DNA of 64,000 bases from Gautieria morchelliformis (lineage: Eukaryota; Basidiomycota; Agaricomycetes; Gomphales; Gomphaceae): assembly GCA_015179125.1 (NCBI GenBank), contig WHVA01000273.1, forward strand, positions 62,001-126,000, given 5' to 3'. Under the pieces are notes generated by a model. It saw only the letters and a program-made list of their open reading frames with translations. It searched no databases and was not told the DNA's origin. A program made the translations under genes and the position numbers. Below, piece by piece: positions 10,998 to 25,100 of the stretch; the stretch's first letter is position 1; each line of letters starts with the position of its first letter.

Positions 10998-12153
10998 GCC
11001 ATTTGACTGGCGGGGGCGTCCCGCAGCAGAACATTATAGCGGTGAGAAATTCCTGTAATAAAGGTTGTACAGTATTCAATGCCTGAAAAAAGGAATGTTC
11101 ATTCAATTCTGCTTACACTGTTGGTGCCAAAAAATCACGAAAATAATGTGTGGGGCGATGGGCCCAGCATTCATAAGCTAGTGCCTCAGGGGGAGTCAAC
11201 AGAAGAGATAGAAGGCGAATACGCACTGCAGGGCAGCTGGATGCCAACCCCGGTGTATAATTCCTCCGTCCCCGCACCAATACGGGGCGGAGCGTCCGGT
11301 TTGAGAATACTGGATCAAGGAAGTGAACATATATTGCCAATGCAGTCACCTTATACATGCAGAAGGCGATAACCCGCAGGACAAGCAGGGAGTTGGCGTG
11401 ATGGCGCTGTCCAGTCCGTCGAAAAAGCACCGAATGCTGATTATGCATGCTTGAAAACAATCGGTGAAGAGTTACAAATTCCCAAGATCGCCGCGACTTA
11501 TTTATAATTTAACAATCATGGTGACAACTGACAAGCATGGTTCCATACAGGGAGAAAACGCTCTAGGGATCAGGGATCAGTGATTAGGGTCTCACAGTTG
11601 GCTCTGATGGCGGGTGGATAAGAAAATATAGTGGTTTAGAATAGGACTTCATCGGCACCCCTGTAGACAGTGCGGGCGGCGATGCTTCATTAATATGTAT
11701 AGATATATAAACAACAGGCGTTACCTCTAGGATAAACCCGGTAATGCTGCGTACGGTGCAGCCAGGAGCTCCAGCGAGGTGCCATGACAGGTGATGGCGA
11801 AATGCAACGCGCAGCTTCTGGACGCAGCTAGGTGCCGCAAACACTGCACGTACTTACGAACAGCGCCTGCAAAGCACAGAGGTGTCAGCATCTCACACGA
11901 AAATATTTATAAATCTGTCCACTCACGGTCCCCCTTCAAAAACAAAAAATCCCTGTCAATTAACACCCCCTAGCGTGCATACCTTCGTCCCACAACATAT
12001 CTAACATTTGCCCGATCTTACTCGTGTTCAAATACTTTTGGTCGCTTGATACCATTTTGTTGAGGAGCCAATAGACTCGAAAGGGACGAGACGGTCTTCA
12101 TGTGAACCTGGAGTGAAGGACAAGCGTGTACCAGTTACATAATACTGCAATAC
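10998..12153. other. Gene-less interval
   Basis: Open stretches on both strands between 11079 and 11844 are short, match no family I know and lack consistent splice signals. A possible 3' end of an unidentified minus-strand gene near 11600-11850 cannot be supported. AT-rich sequence around 11690-11720 is the only other feature seen. Confidence 0.4.
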
Positions 12154-13458
12154 TCATACAATGAGACGGTCATGAACCCATCCAGCCATCATCCGAGTCA
12201 CATCGTGAGGGGGCCGCGCCAGAAAAGCGTCCACAATGGAATTGATATGCAACCCCCCTGGGTATTCTACCGCGGTAATATCGACTTTGCCCTCTGCAAC
12301 GCCTGCCCTGACCTGCTCTACCATAGACAATATGTCGTCTCGCAAGACCTCCCGTTCGCTGGATAGGAACATCATGTGCTTTGTGACTTTCTCAGTGCCA
12401 TGCCACCAGGCCTGCGGTGCTTTCAGTGGCTCGCGCCAGTACTCTTCGCGCGAATCCGAGTCTTTGTTGTCGGCAGGCACGTTCTCCGGGAGGAACAGCT
12501 TGCCCCAAGCGCGGATCACGGCGGGGGATATACCATCTCTGTCATTCACGAATGAGGGCGCATTGGTGTCAAATACGACCCAAGGTGATATAAGAAGAAT
12601 GCCGGCAAAGGGAGTCTGGGGCATGGGCGAGGCGGGGATTGATGGATGAGGATGAAGATAATAGGATATTATCTGCAGAGCCAGCATACCCCCGGCAGAA
12701 TCTCCACAAATGAGGATATCGGCCGGCGAGATACCAGAGTTGAGAATATGCTGGATGGCGAGCACAGCTTGTCGGTATTGAATGGGATAAATGGCAATAG
12801 GTGACAGCGCTAGGGAAGAAAAGTGAGCAGTGCCCTTTGCAAAGCATACATGCAGAGAACGCACTATACTCCAAGAAAGCTGCTTTCACTTCCACCGTAC
12901 TCCGGCGAGTTATCTCGCGCCGGAAGTAGTTGAGCAATGTCAGGTGTCCCTTATGCAGCGGCATAACGAATCCGCCGCCTGGAATGAGAAATTAATCATG
13001 CCCTTCCCCGCGGAAAGGACCCAAACACACTGTGGAAGTGGAGTAACACCTTTGTTGCATCTTTGCTTCCGATCCAATGGAGCTTTGCACCGGAGTCCGC
13101 GATGAGCTCCGTGCGCACCACTGCCGGTGTGTCCTCATTCTTAGCTCTATTGGCGATCCAGTCCTTATAAGCCCTTGTGGACGCAGGCAATAGCCAATGC
13201 AACTGGGCGGGGTTGAAGCAATCCAGGGCAGCCCGAAGGAAAACGCGACCAATCTCGTTTTCCAGTGTAGCTTGCCCCCGGGGGTCACGGAGCAATGGAT
13301 ACCGCACGAGGACGAAGGCGGCCTTCACCACTAGGGCGCGATTCCAGATGATAAATGATGCGGTGAAGGACTCGCTTACCGGCGACACCGATACCCAGCA
13401 TAGCACCCAGCTTTTCGAGCAGGGTTGCCTTTCCATTATAATGGGGGGTGTGGGGCAT
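12154..13458 (-). CDS. Alpha/beta hydrolase (HSL-type esterase/lipase)
   Basis: Likely an esterase or lipase of the hormone-sensitive-lipase type. Exons on the minus strand are 13458-13380, 13330-13031, 12978-12865 and 12809-12154. Their sum is 1149 nt, exactly 383 codons with the stop, and splicing joins the domains in frame. The start reads MPHTPHYNGKATLLEKLG. The oxyanion region, formed across intron 2, reads LLHFHSGGF, a variant of the usual HGGG. The nucleophile elbow is ICGDSAGG; the likely catalytic histidine is in YPGGLHIN near the C-terminus, and the acid residue lies in the stretch before it. The hydrophobic N-terminal part may be membrane-associated. Substrate is unknown. The gene stands alone, convergent with nothing obvious. 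Confidence 0.9.
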
Positions 13459-15613
13459 GGTCGATGGCAGATACCACGGTAGCAGTCATCGCCAGTCTGG
13501 ACTTATATACCCGCTTGACAGGTACGTCGGTAAGGTACGGACTCGGACTCTGAAATAGCGACCCACACTACCCATCGTGGGTACGTCGCTTGATAAAAAT
13601 CGAGAGCACTGAATTGTACCTTAGACAATTCGATGAGAGAGGTGCCGGCAGGCCGGCACCAAGCGTCCTGAGCGCAGCCGCCGGCGCCTCAGAGTGCATC
13701 ACTTTTCTTCTCTCCGCACCACTCACTCGCTCAGAAACCGCATCCACGCTCCTTCGCTCATTCAGCCAATCCTTAAAGTTTCTTTCTACCCACCCGCCCA
13801 CGCCAGTCAAGCCCCGAGAGTAAACGGCCGTCCGAGACGGCACCTCAAGACCATGCACATCATAATAGCCAGTAATTAGACACAAGTACATTAAAGAACA
13901 TCAGCCTAGTAATGAGACACAGTACACATTCTACAAAGCCGAGATGAGAGCAGCCGCCGAGCAAGGTCCCGCCCACCCGAGCGGCGACCCTGCTCCGCGC
14001 AACCGGTGAGCACAACTCACCTCAGCCCAACACTCACAGCTCTCATCACGGCCTAGCGTAGTCGAAGCTGGAATATTTTCCCGGTGTTCAAGCAGTCGCT
14101 TATATAGCCTGTCTATAATGAATAGGATGTGTTGTTATTTTGTAGGGGTTAAAGTGTTACAATCTCCAAACAGTTTAAACACGTATCCTCGGCTTGAATA
14201 ACTTTGTCAAAGTTAGAACGTGGCCTAAACGTGATGGCATGGATCGACTTACTGTGTAATGTCACTGGTACTCTGCTATACAAAGTTGTGCGCCGCTTGC
14301 CACCTTCAAGTTTGCGGCCCACGGTTCAATCCGTTCTACTAAGCCAAGCGTCGCCTTATTCCGTCATCTTTGAACGTTGTTGGACCGGGTTAGCTCGGGT
14401 CGCTCATCACGTTCATGCGTATCTGCTATGAGGCCGTTCCTCATGCAGCAGGCCATAAGCGTAAGTAATGTACGCAGGGCTAACAATGCTGGTTGCCGAT
14501 ATAAGAGGCACGCCACGGAGTCTTGGGAATTGAGTCTCCAGCTCTGATTGACGCTCAGGATAGGTCATCCTTCCTCCATGATGTCATGTAGCTAAAGCAC
14601 GGCATCTGGTAAGAGTTTATCAGATTGAAGAGTCTATTATTCACTGACCTGGGTCTAAAGGTCATTGTTTCTGTGTCCTGCGCTAGCTCCTTGAATCAAG
14701 CAGTGGATCTCTGGTTAGCATATGTCGCGCTGCTTGAACCTTAAGTCGACGTATCTGACCATTTGAGGGGACGGTGGGCCTTCAAAGAGCCGAGAATTAA
14801 CGATGACATGACAGTGGGAGGGGAGTTCACAGTTAGGTAATTGATGTAGTCAGTGAATTGATTGAAATGCGCTCCCTCAGGAATCCTCATGTTTTCTGAC
14901 AAATTTTCCTGCCATTTTAACGTACGGATTCAGAGATCTTGGAGAAAGGTCTCGTCGTGCTATGCGCGTGAAGTGTGAAAGGCGGACATGTCGGCGGAGC
15001 AAGAGAAACGAGAGTCAGACTGGAAACACAGAGGGGGCGTCGGGTGTCCTAATGAACGGCGAAGAACCGCGATAGTGATATGAACGGAGCACTGGGCATC
15101 GGGATTAAATACAACATTGGCATGGTAGGATTATGGTGGTTACCCTGAATTGGCTGACAAAATTGGGCACCTACAAGAGACATACAAATAGCTGCTAGTG
15201 AAGCAATAGGCAAAATAGGCAAGGAGCGCAAGCAAGCAGTCGTACAAAAAAAATTCCTGTTGCGAGCTGCTGGTTCGGACGTCGTTATTAGACACGAGCA
15301 TATGATGCTCCCTACGACCTCCCATTCGGTGCATGATGGCTTCGCACACGAGGCGCGCGACCCTGACCGTGGAGTGGTGAAGCAAACGACAAAGGAGGCG
15401 CCATGTGGGAAACCACGTACAAGCCAGCGGTAGTTGAAAATTTCACTCTAGCAGTGTGACTACAGCGTGGCAAAATATTCTGAGGCGCCACCGACCAGGA
15501 GCCCTCTTCTCGCATTAGAATCTTCCTTTATTTTACATATATTTACATCTATAAGTTCTCCGAGCCTTCATTGTAACCTGCTGACGTTTCCGGTTACTTA
15601 CCATCTGCGTCCC
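13459..15613. other. 2.1-kb gene-less interval
   Basis: The 2.1 kb between the hydrolase and exportin-T start codons are divergent 5' flanks. They hold only short, unrelated open stretches with no family signature. No repeats matching elsewhere in the window were noticed. Confidence 0.5.
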
Positions 15614-18600
15614 ATGGAGGAGGAAGTTACACGCGTCGTGCAGGCTGTCTACATTGCAGCGGATCCCTCCCAGGCCCACAGTCTCCATGCGCAAGCTCTT
15701 GAATATCTCGCCACGGTCCGGCGAAATGCGGCGGAGACCTGGAGGCTTGCTCTGACTCTCTTCGTCGAGGCCGGACCAGACGGCGGTCGAAAACACCCGC
15801 CACAGGTGCGGCTATGGGCATTACGCGTCTTAGAGGATTTCCTGGATGACAGGTGTGTGGTGCACTCTTTCTCAGAGCACGTCGTATCCGCTGCTCCAAG
15901 GAGTCACAAACTGTTTATCGATTTCATTCTAGAGTCGACCCGCTTGATGAAGGATCATTCCAGACCTTACAGCAGGGGCTGTTCAGCTACATCCAGACAG
16001 AATATGTGTATGGTCCCGCCGAAGCCAATGCCACATGTATGACTCCGTATGTGCACGCTTCACAATAGCTGACGCAAGTGCCTAGTCTTACGGAATAAAT
16101 TCTCTCACATCCTCTCCCTCTTCTTCGTGTGTACGTATCCCGCGCAGTACCCATCCTTCTTTAACGACCTCTTCACCCTTATCCGCCCGCCTGCGACGTC
16201 CTCCACCACCGCCGCCCTCAATCCCCACATCTCCCTTCTCCTATTCCATATCCTCATAGAAATTTCCGGCGAAGTCGCCGATCAGCTCCTGAAATCTGCG
16301 CGCTCGTTCTCCGCCGCACGTCACGCGCGAGATACACGTGTACGCGACGCTGTCCGGGAGCGCGATGCGCCACTGATCAACGATGCCGTGCTGACCATCG
16401 TGAGCGAAGGCGCCGAGAGAATGCGCGCGCTGCGGAAACACGACGTACAGCCTGCGATGGAACGGGAAGAAGAAGTCAACGAGGAAGTTGTTGACTGGGG
16501 TGTGCGCGCGTTCGGCTCGTACATACGTGTGTAACCCGCGGCTTTCTTCTCCTGGCTCACGACTGATTGCCACTGCAGATTGGATCGATATCAATCTCAC
16601 AGTCACGCCACATACGATCCAGCTATTGTTTACCCTCCTCTCGGATTCTTCACTCGCTATCCGACTAGCTACCGCGGTCGCTCTCCTCAAAATGCTCCAA
16701 AAGGGGCTGAAGTCCCCCGCGGACAAGCTGCAGCTGCTGAAAGTGCTGGCACTAGGCCAGGTCCTCGACACACTGGAGGCGCGGACGCTAGAGGAGAAGA
16801 TGGCGCGGAAAGCACAGAATCAGACCGATGAAGGGGAGGAGTCGCATCGAGAAGCGCTGGGTCGGCTCTTATGTGTACTAGGTCAGGAGTTGGTCAAGTT
16901 GTGGGAAGACGTGCGTAAACATCCAAGCACGAAAGTGATCCTGACCTGACTCAGAGTGATTGTTTTTATGCAGACCAATTCAGGTGACGAAGTACGCGGT
17001 GGGGCTGGGGAGTTGCTAGAGCAGATTCTACCCGTGATGCTGCGATTTATGGCTGACGAATACGACGACACCTCCTCCACTGTGTTCCCGTTGCTCACCA
17101 GCTTGTTCCTTGCGGTATGTCTCACTCTGACCTCGCTGCCGCTCCGCTGCGTCTCATATTAGCCACTAGTACAAACGGATCAAGAAGAATAATCCTGACG
17201 AGCCGATATCACCAGAGAAACGCGCCTTCCTCAACCGGACGCTCGAAACGATTCTGGAAAAAATGAAGTGGGACGAGGACGATGATCCAGATGATATGGA
17301 CGAGGACGATTTGGCAGCATTTGACCTTTTAAGAAAGGTGTGCTGATTTAGCGCCCGACATTATGATTGCTGACGTCGTCTCCAGGACCTGAGAGTGTTC
17401 ATAGACTCTATCCAGACGTTGGACAGCGAGCTCGTGACGAGCACAATACACTCTGTGGCCATCACAACACTGACTGCGTTCGAAGGGGGCGTCAACCTCA
17501 AGTGGCAAGATGCTGAGCTCGCCATCCACCTAGTCTATCTGTATGGCGAGACCATCAAGGGTCAGCCTGCTCGCTCGTGTCATTCCAAGCCGTTCACAGC
17601 TCACTAATTGCACGTTCACAGGGCAGAAGGGCCGCGCGGCATTCTGCGAAGTCCCCGGTACGATTCAGAAGGAGAAGCGCAAGACCACGGACTACTCTGC
17701 GTTTCAGCTGACGCCGCACGGCGAGATGCTGTTCGCGCTTGTGCGGTCCGGGATCTCCTCGTATCCCCACTCCACGGTCGTGATGCAGTTTTTCGAGACC
17801 TCAGCGCGGTATGGCGATTTCTTCAAGGTCCGTAAGGAATGTATCATACCCGTTATTGAAGCGCTCGTGGACACACGGTAAGCAGGCTTTCACGCGCTGG
17901 GTTCACTCCGGTGATCTGACGGCTGGGGAATGCATGACCACTCCCACAGGGGGATCCACCACCCCAAACCAAGCGTCCGGGCGCGCGCATCGTACCTCTT
18001 CCACAAATTCATAAAGGAGGACAGGAACGAGGTGCCCACCGACATCGTGGTCAATCTGCTCAACAGTCTGCGCGACTCACTCGTCGTGCAGGCGGAGCTG
18101 CCGGAGCCAGAGTCCGAGGAGGACGTGCTGTTCGAGGCGGTCAACGAGCCCAGCGTCTTCGACTCGCAGCTCTACCTCTTCGAGGCGGCGGGCACGCTCG
18201 TGTCGCTGACGTTTGCGACCCCGGAGCAGCAGGCGGCGCTGCTCCAGAGCCTCACGAAGCCGCTGATGGAGGGCATGGAGCGAGCGCTGCAGACGCCGAT
18301 GAACGGCGGCCCACAGGATGTATTGCCGGTGCTGCAGGTGCACCATTATATCATGGCACTCGGTGGGATTTCGAAGGGTTTCGTGGATTTTCCGAACCCT
18401 GTGCCAGACGATTGGATTCTGCCGCCGCTGGCCGTATTCGAGCAGGCGGCACAGGCGATTATCGTGTCGTTGGACGCGATGAACAGGTATAAGGTCGTGC
18501 GAGAGGCAGTGAGTGCATACTTGGTCCATGCGGGCAGCTAGATAATGTCGTGTCTTTCGTTGTAGACACGGTCGGCATTTGCGCGGTTGTTGGCATCCAC

Positions 18601-19571
18601 GGGGCCCACCATGGTAAAATACATCCCAGCGCTTATGGCGAGTTTACTAGCCCATTTCGACTCGGGTGAACTCGTGGAGTTTATACAGTTCATATCGCTG
18701 CTCGTTCACAAACTCCAAGTAGCTGTCTTCTGCCGTCTGCCTTTTCCCTGTGCGACTCACGCATGTTTTTCAGAACCAGATCTTCGATGTCCTGGATCAG
18801 CTTATCACGCCGCTGAGTACACACATCGTTTCCATCCTCTCTATCCCTATCGGCGGCTCCGACGATAAGCAAGTGCACATGGAGACCAAGAAGGCATATC
18901 TGTCCCTCCTAAATAACATCATGGCCGTCAAGCTACATGCCGTGTTCACATCCGAACGTACGTCCCCCCTCTGATGCTGATGGTCTTTAATTGAACATTC
19001 TCTGCAGGGAACAAGGGCATATTCGAAGACCTTCTCACCAGCGTCGTGCGCATCGCGCAGGATTTTGCAGATAACAATGGGCAGAAGCTAGCTTTTGCGT
19101 TTCTTTCACGCGCAGTCACCATATGGGCCCAGCCGCCGCCGTCGAATGACGTCGTGAACGGGAGCAGGAACAACGATGTGTCGGAACAGGTGCCTGGGTT
19201 CGAACGCTTCGTGTATGACCAATTAGTGCCCGTTGCATTCAAAGTCCCGTCCGCGCCCGAGTTTAATGTGAAAGACGGCCAGATGATGGTGGTAAGTCAC
19301 CGCCCTCGCTCTAACTTTCCCCTCCCTCACTCCGCCTGACCCCTCACGCCAGCTCTGCCACGAAATCGGCGGACTGCTGCAGCTCATCTGCAAAATCCGC
19401 GGCGACGAAGCCTTCAGCTACCTTGTCACTGTGTTCCTCCCCTCGCAGAACTGCCCCCCAGAGACGGCGCACGACTTTGCGACAAAGCTCAGGGAGCTGG
19501 ACAGCAAGGCGTTCAAAAAGTTCTTCACCGACTTCGTGCGCATGTCGCGTTCCGGCGCTATGCAGTCGTGA
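15614..19571 (+). CDS. LOS1: Exportin-T, tRNA nuclear export karyopherin
   Basis: Binds mature tRNA with Ran-GTP and carries it from nucleus to cytoplasm (Los1/XPOT, importin-beta superfamily of HEAT-repeat proteins). Thirteen exons: 15614-15852, 15933-16036, 16086-16526, 16579-16910, 16974-17114, 17170-17337, 17386-17560, 17622-17877, 17950-18508, 18566-18718, 18774-18957, 19008-19291, 19353-19571. They total 3255 nt, exactly 1084 codons plus stop, close to the ~1100 residues of yeast Los1. Family hallmarks include LRNKFSHILSLFF and YPSFFNDLFTLIR near the N-terminus, then GWIDINL-type (here HWIDINLTVTP), LPVMLRFMADEYDDTS and VLQVHHYIMALGGISKGF. The start is the ATG at 15614 (MEEEVTRVVQAVYIAADPSQ), matching the usual N-terminus; an upstream in-frame ATG at 15467 would add 49 residues unlike the family. 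Confidence 0.96.
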
Positions 19572-20280
19572 CGCTTCGATGTGGCAGAATGTACCAATCT
19601 AGACGAATGGATGGCATGTAACATTGTACAGATTTCTCGGTCATCGCACGTTTTTTACACGCACCTTGTCACCTACATGTTTCCAGTCAGGCTTATCGAC
19701 CCGCATTATTCATTGTCTTCATCTTGTGTTCCCTTTTATTCTGTTGATCACATGTCCATCGAATCAAAAACGAACCATCTGTAACAGATGATCTGTTATA
19801 CAACCCTTGCGTTGGGGGAGGAAATTTCTGACTAGAGGTCACACCTCACTTTATATGATACTGTAAAGCTTCCACCTGTAGAGTGAAGTACTTATTTACT
19901 GAGTGGTATGTTTTAGGAAACCATTCTTACTACAGAACGAAGTTACAGCAATTAACGGCGTCGACTCTGTATCACGAGTTTGTAAAGTATTATTATCGCG
20001 GATGACCTTGGTATTTAGTCGACTCGGGTATATAGTAAATAACATGTTTAACTTTACTGCTATGGAAATCCGAAAGCCGGACTTGACCAGCTTCATTTTT
20101 AGCCGCCGCGCCACTGTGTCGGTCACGATTTATCAGCGGATGGGTCGACATGAACTCTTAGACCCCAGACATCATAATAAACACAGTCTTGGGGTGAAAT
20201 AAAGGTGTACGGTGAAAAAAAAATTTTTGATCATGTGCTACTCCGTTATAGGCCATGACAAAAAACATCGCTAAGTGAAA
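19572..20280. other. 3' flank of exportin-T, no gene
   Basis: AT-rich downstream sequence. Short open stretches on both strands around 19900-20200 match nothing known and look accidental. Confidence 0.5.
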
Positions 20281-20629
20281 TTACAGCTGTTTCTGGTACA
20301 CAAGGCGGAGTCCAAAATACATGCCGCCTGCTTCCGCCTGCAAAGATCGACCTGTATCTCTCCAACCATTCACGATTAAGGGTTTATACCTTGTATATGT
20401 ACTTTTATAGGTAGTAGCTACCATTTGGTATAGAAAAGGTGGCTTATTCTGACATATTTAATATTCAAATAATTGCGCTTATATGCATCATTATGCCCTC
20501 AAATTATTTCAATGAGGGCTATAATTTGGTCATATTATAGTAATGTGTATATGTATAAATGTTTGAAACATAAAACAAGCCTAATATGCTGGCTATGGAA
20601 GGGGGGAGGTGCATGTCTCTTTGCCTTAG
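20281..20629 (+). repeat. Dispersed ~350-bp repeat, copy A
   Basis: Begins TTACAGCTGTTTC and runs through GGTACACAAGGCGGAG, a GC-rich block (CCGCCTGCAAAGATCG), an AT-rich middle and an end near GGTGCATGTCTCTTTGCC. The same sequence occurs in opposite orientation at 54397-54751 and, cut short, at 41501-41720. It codes for nothing. It behaves like a non-autonomous mobile element, class unknown. Confidence 0.75.
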
Positions 20630-21564
20630 TGATGGGCATGGGCCCAGGCTTTTGGTCATTTCAACAACCAATGTATCCCAGACTTCTTTTGCTGTCTTCT
20701 TCTTCTGAAGCATCAGAGCCAATGACTCTGACACAGAGAGCATAATCTGAGTCTTCACCTGGCCTTCTCTAGCAAGGTATTTTTCGAGTTTCTCCTCTGC
20801 TTTATCCACTTGTGCCTCCTCCACATCAGTGAGAGTATGGCCAACAGGGAATGTTGGAGGATCAGGGGGCTTAATAGCATCTCCCTCTACATGTTTCAAT
20901 AGATTCTTCGACTCGAAATAGCTTTGGAGGGTTGCATGCCATAATGGCCAATTACTTCCATCTGTGGCAAGCTTCTCCACTCCTAGCACCTTTGTAGATT
21001 TTTCTCCGGGGCCCATAACCATGTAGTAACTCGGTTTGGGCAAGTAGGAAGTTATATGCCAGATATGAACGATGGGACTTGCAGGAGATTAGTAAACTAT
21101 TTAATGTTCTCCTCAGTGATAGTCAACACTAGTAATATAAAGGAATGCTACCTATTTAATGTTCTACATGTTTTTTCAGTTTCATACTATGAAAGTACAC
21201 TATTAAACTCACCTCCTCAGTGATAGTCAACACTGAGGAGGGGAGGCTGCGCGTGGGATTGTTTCACTTGCATATATGAAGTTCCGGCACTTAAGCGCCC
21301 TTGAGGCACTGGTGTGCCGTGCTAAGCACCCATAGAACGTAACACGTTAGTGAACAGCCGCAGCTCAAAAAGGTAACTTGTCCACAAGCACCCACAAAGG
21401 GTCGGTTGGACAGAACATGAAAAGGAGTAGTAATACAGCCTCGAAAAAATCAAAGAAAATTGTGAAAGGCATAGAATGAATGTCAGCATAGTTTCAGGTC
21501 AAAATCGAGAGAAAGAACAACAGAAATGTTAGGTTTGGAGTGTGGTGCACATATGCACCCAACA
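20630..21564 (-). mobile_element. Copia fossil, 5' LTR and start of gag
   Basis: A broken Copia-superfamily remnant on the minus strand. Its LTR occupies 21022-21564 (543 bp, TG..CA ends), and the 5' part of gag follows at lower coordinates, close kin of gag in the Copia at 41792-47037. The remainder of the element is absent. A dispersed repeat beginning TTAGTGATGGGCA abuts it near 20629. Older than the 41.8-kb copy. Confidence 0.85.
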
Positions 21565-21579
21565 ATCATGTTGTAAGTC

Positions 21580-22136
21580 TGTTACGATACAATCCGTCGT
21601 AAGGTTGACCGAGGTCGGGAGCGAAGCCCGAGGTAAGGTCCGAGGTCACGGGGCGAGGTTTGGATGGGGAAGTCGGAGAGGGAATTGGCTTCAGCTTATG
21701 TGCTGCGCCGACCCTACGCACGAGTCCCAACTTCGGAGGCAAACGAATAAGAGGCGAGGTTTGGCTTAAGAGGCGAGGCTTAGAAACTAGCTAAGGATCG
21801 AAGGGATACGATAGTTGATTTTCAGACTGAGGAGTAGGAAATGCATACAAGGGGGTTATATATGGGCGAGGGTACGAGTCAGGGGAGAACATATTAGTGG
21901 AGGTCAGGGCGAGGTCAGGACGCCGAGGTCAGGGTGAGGTAATATACGAATGATGCGTGATGGAGCGGAATCAGTAACTAAGGGGATACGGGCATGGGAT
22001 CAAGGTCGGATATGAGCTCAAGCTCGGGCTCGGGCGCAGATAAGGATCATGTGTACTCGGGCACGAAATATCACAAGGCTCGGGGTCAGAAGAAGGTTTT
22101 ACCGGTAAGTAACCGGCCAAAGGCCGGGTCCTTACA
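21580..22136. mobile_element. LTR-like segment beside a Gypsy fossil
   Basis: Begins TGTTACG and ends CTTACA, about 557 bp, GC-richer than its surroundings. It adjoins the end of minus-strand Gypsy coding remnants, so it is best read as that element's 3' LTR. Orientation could not be proven. Confidence 0.5.
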
Positions 22137-25100
22137 AAGTCAAGATGAATATGCTCTGCTTGGTTAAGCGGCAAACTACTACAAGGATTGCAGTGAATCC
22201 CAAAGACGCCAGCCACTGCTCAATGAAATCCATGGAGATGGATTTCCGAGGTTGCTTGGGTATCAGAAGCTGCTGCAGGGAGCTGTAAGCCCGATGACAC
22301 TGTGACTTTGAACACAAGCAATTGGTGCAAGACTTGCAGAAGTCTGTGACGAAAGGCCGAAGTGCGGGCCATGTATATTCCCGTCATATGAGTTCTAAGG
22401 TCTTGTTTTGGCCGAAGTGTCCTGAGAGTACATGGTCGTGTTTATACTGGAGTACTCAGAGCCGGAGATCATTGGCATCGGGAACATATATGCAGCTGTT
22501 GAGGCAGAGGAAGCTGTCCACAGTTTGCGTCCATCTCAGGTCAGAACTATCGCTGAGATGCTGAGCAGCTACAGGATCAGAGGCCAGGTTGGCTAAGATA
22601 TCCGCATGAAGCTTCTCAGAGTCCATCACAGTGCTTGCTCGGAGAACAGGCACAAGCAAACAAGTTGCCTGGAGGGATTCCAACAGTTGTTGATTTGTGA
22701 AGATTGGTTGGAAGTTCTGCGGGTTGATTGAGCTGTAGTCATTACCTCCCTCTTTAAGGTAGACATCCCATCATCTAGTTAGAGTGTCGGGTTTTGTACT
22801 GAGCTTTCTGGGATGGAACCAAATAATGAGGTTAAATTGCAAGAGGAATTTGGACCACCGGGCTTGTCGTTGGGTTAGCAACTTTGTGGTGGCAAAGTAC
22901 TCCAAGTTTTTGTGATTGGTGACAACATCGATAGGGGAGCCAGAGCCCTCCAAATAGTGTCTCCAACATTGAAATGCTTCAAAAATTACCAGTAGCTATT
23001 TATCACGGACATTGTAATTTTGTTCAGCACCGGAAAATGTTTGCAAGTGGAAAGCAGGACGCCTTCATCATCGAACAGGGACAGGACTGCACCGAGGGCA
23101 TAGTCCAAGGTGTCAGTTTCCATGGCCAGGAATCCAATGCGACAGAATTGGAGCCAAAGTGAAAGCTTCCTTGAGGTAATTGAAAGACTTTCGGCATTCT
23201 TCGGTAAACACCCATGGGGTGCCTTTACGAGTAAGCTGGGTAAGGGGAACCGTGATATCAGAATAGTTATAAATGACGGTGGTAACAATTGGCGAAGCTG
23301 AGGAAGGATTGAATATCCTTCACTTTCCAAGGCTTGGGCCAATCGCGGATGGTCTGGACTTTGTCTTCAGACATGGTAAAGCCGTTGGTAGAGAGCATAT
23401 ACCTGATGAATTCCACAGAATCACAGTGCCATTCACATTTATCGGGTTTGGCGTAGACACAATGTATCCAAAGATGCCGCAACACTTCACAGATGTGTTC
23501 CCTGTGTTTGACCGGGTTGTCAGAGTAGATGAATATGTCATCAAGATACACGACGATGCATACATCAAGCATATCTCCAAAGACGTCATTCATGAAACAT
23601 TGAAAAACCACAGGACCATTGGTTAAGCCAAACAGCGTGACTAGCCATTCGAAAGAGCCGTACCGGGTCCGGAAAGCTGTTTTCCACTTGTCGTCTTCAG
23701 CAACTCGGATGAGGTGGAATACATGCTGAAGGACAATTTGGTATAAATCCAAGCCTTTTGGGGTGCGTCCAACAAGTTGGTAATTAATGGGAGTGGATAG
23801 CAGTCCTTCTTCATAATCTTATTGAGTGCTCAGAAATCCACACAAAGCCAAAGTTTGCCACTCTTCTTTTTGACAAAGAGGGTAGGGGCTCTGTGGGAGG
23901 ACCGAGTGGGCCGAATGTAACCCAAATTCAGGTGCTCATCAATGAACACTCAGAGTGTGGCAAGCTCCAAGGTAGAGAGAAAATATAACAGAGGTTGAGG
24001 AGGAGTAGCACCATCTTCGAGCATGATCTTGAGATCATAGGGTCGGTGGGGAGCCAAGGCATCACCTTTGGACTTGCTAAAGACATCTGCAAAGTCATGG
24101 TACTCCTTCAGGACATCCTTCAGATCCACCGGTTCAGGTTGCACAGAAGCCAAATGGGCCAAAGCCTCAGATTCAGGCTGCGGCAGATTTAGCTGGAAAC
24201 ATCGGGAACCCTCTAGTTTTCAGGCATGGTAAAACACTACTGCATTCAGGTGAGCCACCCAAGGGGTTTCCAAGCTTGGAGTTGGCTCAGTCTTGGCCAT
24301 GGGGGCGTGAGCGGCAGCCAGCAGAGGTTCCACAGGACTGCCTGGGAGGGTAGTTCAGAACATAATACTGCACAGTACCCAGTCAATCAGTGGATTGTAG
24401 CAGGTGAGCCAGTTGTGTCCGAGAACTACCAAAACAGACGAATCAAGGGGAGTGACATAAAAGTCTACAGAATGGGTGTGACCATCAGGGAAACATATAT
24501 GTAGATCTACAGCTTCAGTAATTACCGAATTTGTACTACAATCGAATAAACGGAGCAGGATTGGGTCTACGGATCAGGTTTTGAGAACATTTCTACTTAC
24601 AAAAACTGATTCAGTAAAACAATGAGTAGAACCGGAATCTACTAGAGCTTTAATCTTTTGGTTGGGGATGAGAGAGGATGACAAACTAACTACAAGAGAA
24701 TTTGGAGAACAGAGAGCAGAAGCATTGATTCTTACCTCCCCTAATGTGCAAGCCGAGTCAATGCGACCCTCGGTATGCATGGAGGCCAGAGGGCTGCTGA
24801 CTATTTTTTTTGCACCTGAAGCCGAGGTATTGGCTTTGTCGTCTGATGTCTTCCCGTCAGAAGCCGTGGCTGCCTGGGCTGACATGGCTTTCGGACATTC
24901 TTTCCCACGGTGGCCACTCTGCGCACATACTAAGCAGAGGTTGTTATCCATGCGGTGTTGGCATTCCGCAGCCATGAGTTTGCCATCCTTAATTCAATGT
25001 GCATTGGAGAAGGAATCCTCGGAGCTTCTTCAGGTCTGAGGCATCACACTAGTCAGGTTCCTGGAGTTGCCTTGGAGTCATTCCAATCTCCACCACCAAG

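Noticed and set aside
13568-13891. Small genes upstream of the hydrolase
   Set aside because: Both strands are open by chance, with no family signature and no splice support.
16241-18529. Minus-strand open frames over exportin-T
   Set aside because: Shadows of the plus-strand exons, whose sum gives an exact codon count.
21580-22136. Host gene in the GC-rich block
   Set aside because: No coding frame; LTR-like ends and position beside Gypsy remnants explain it better.
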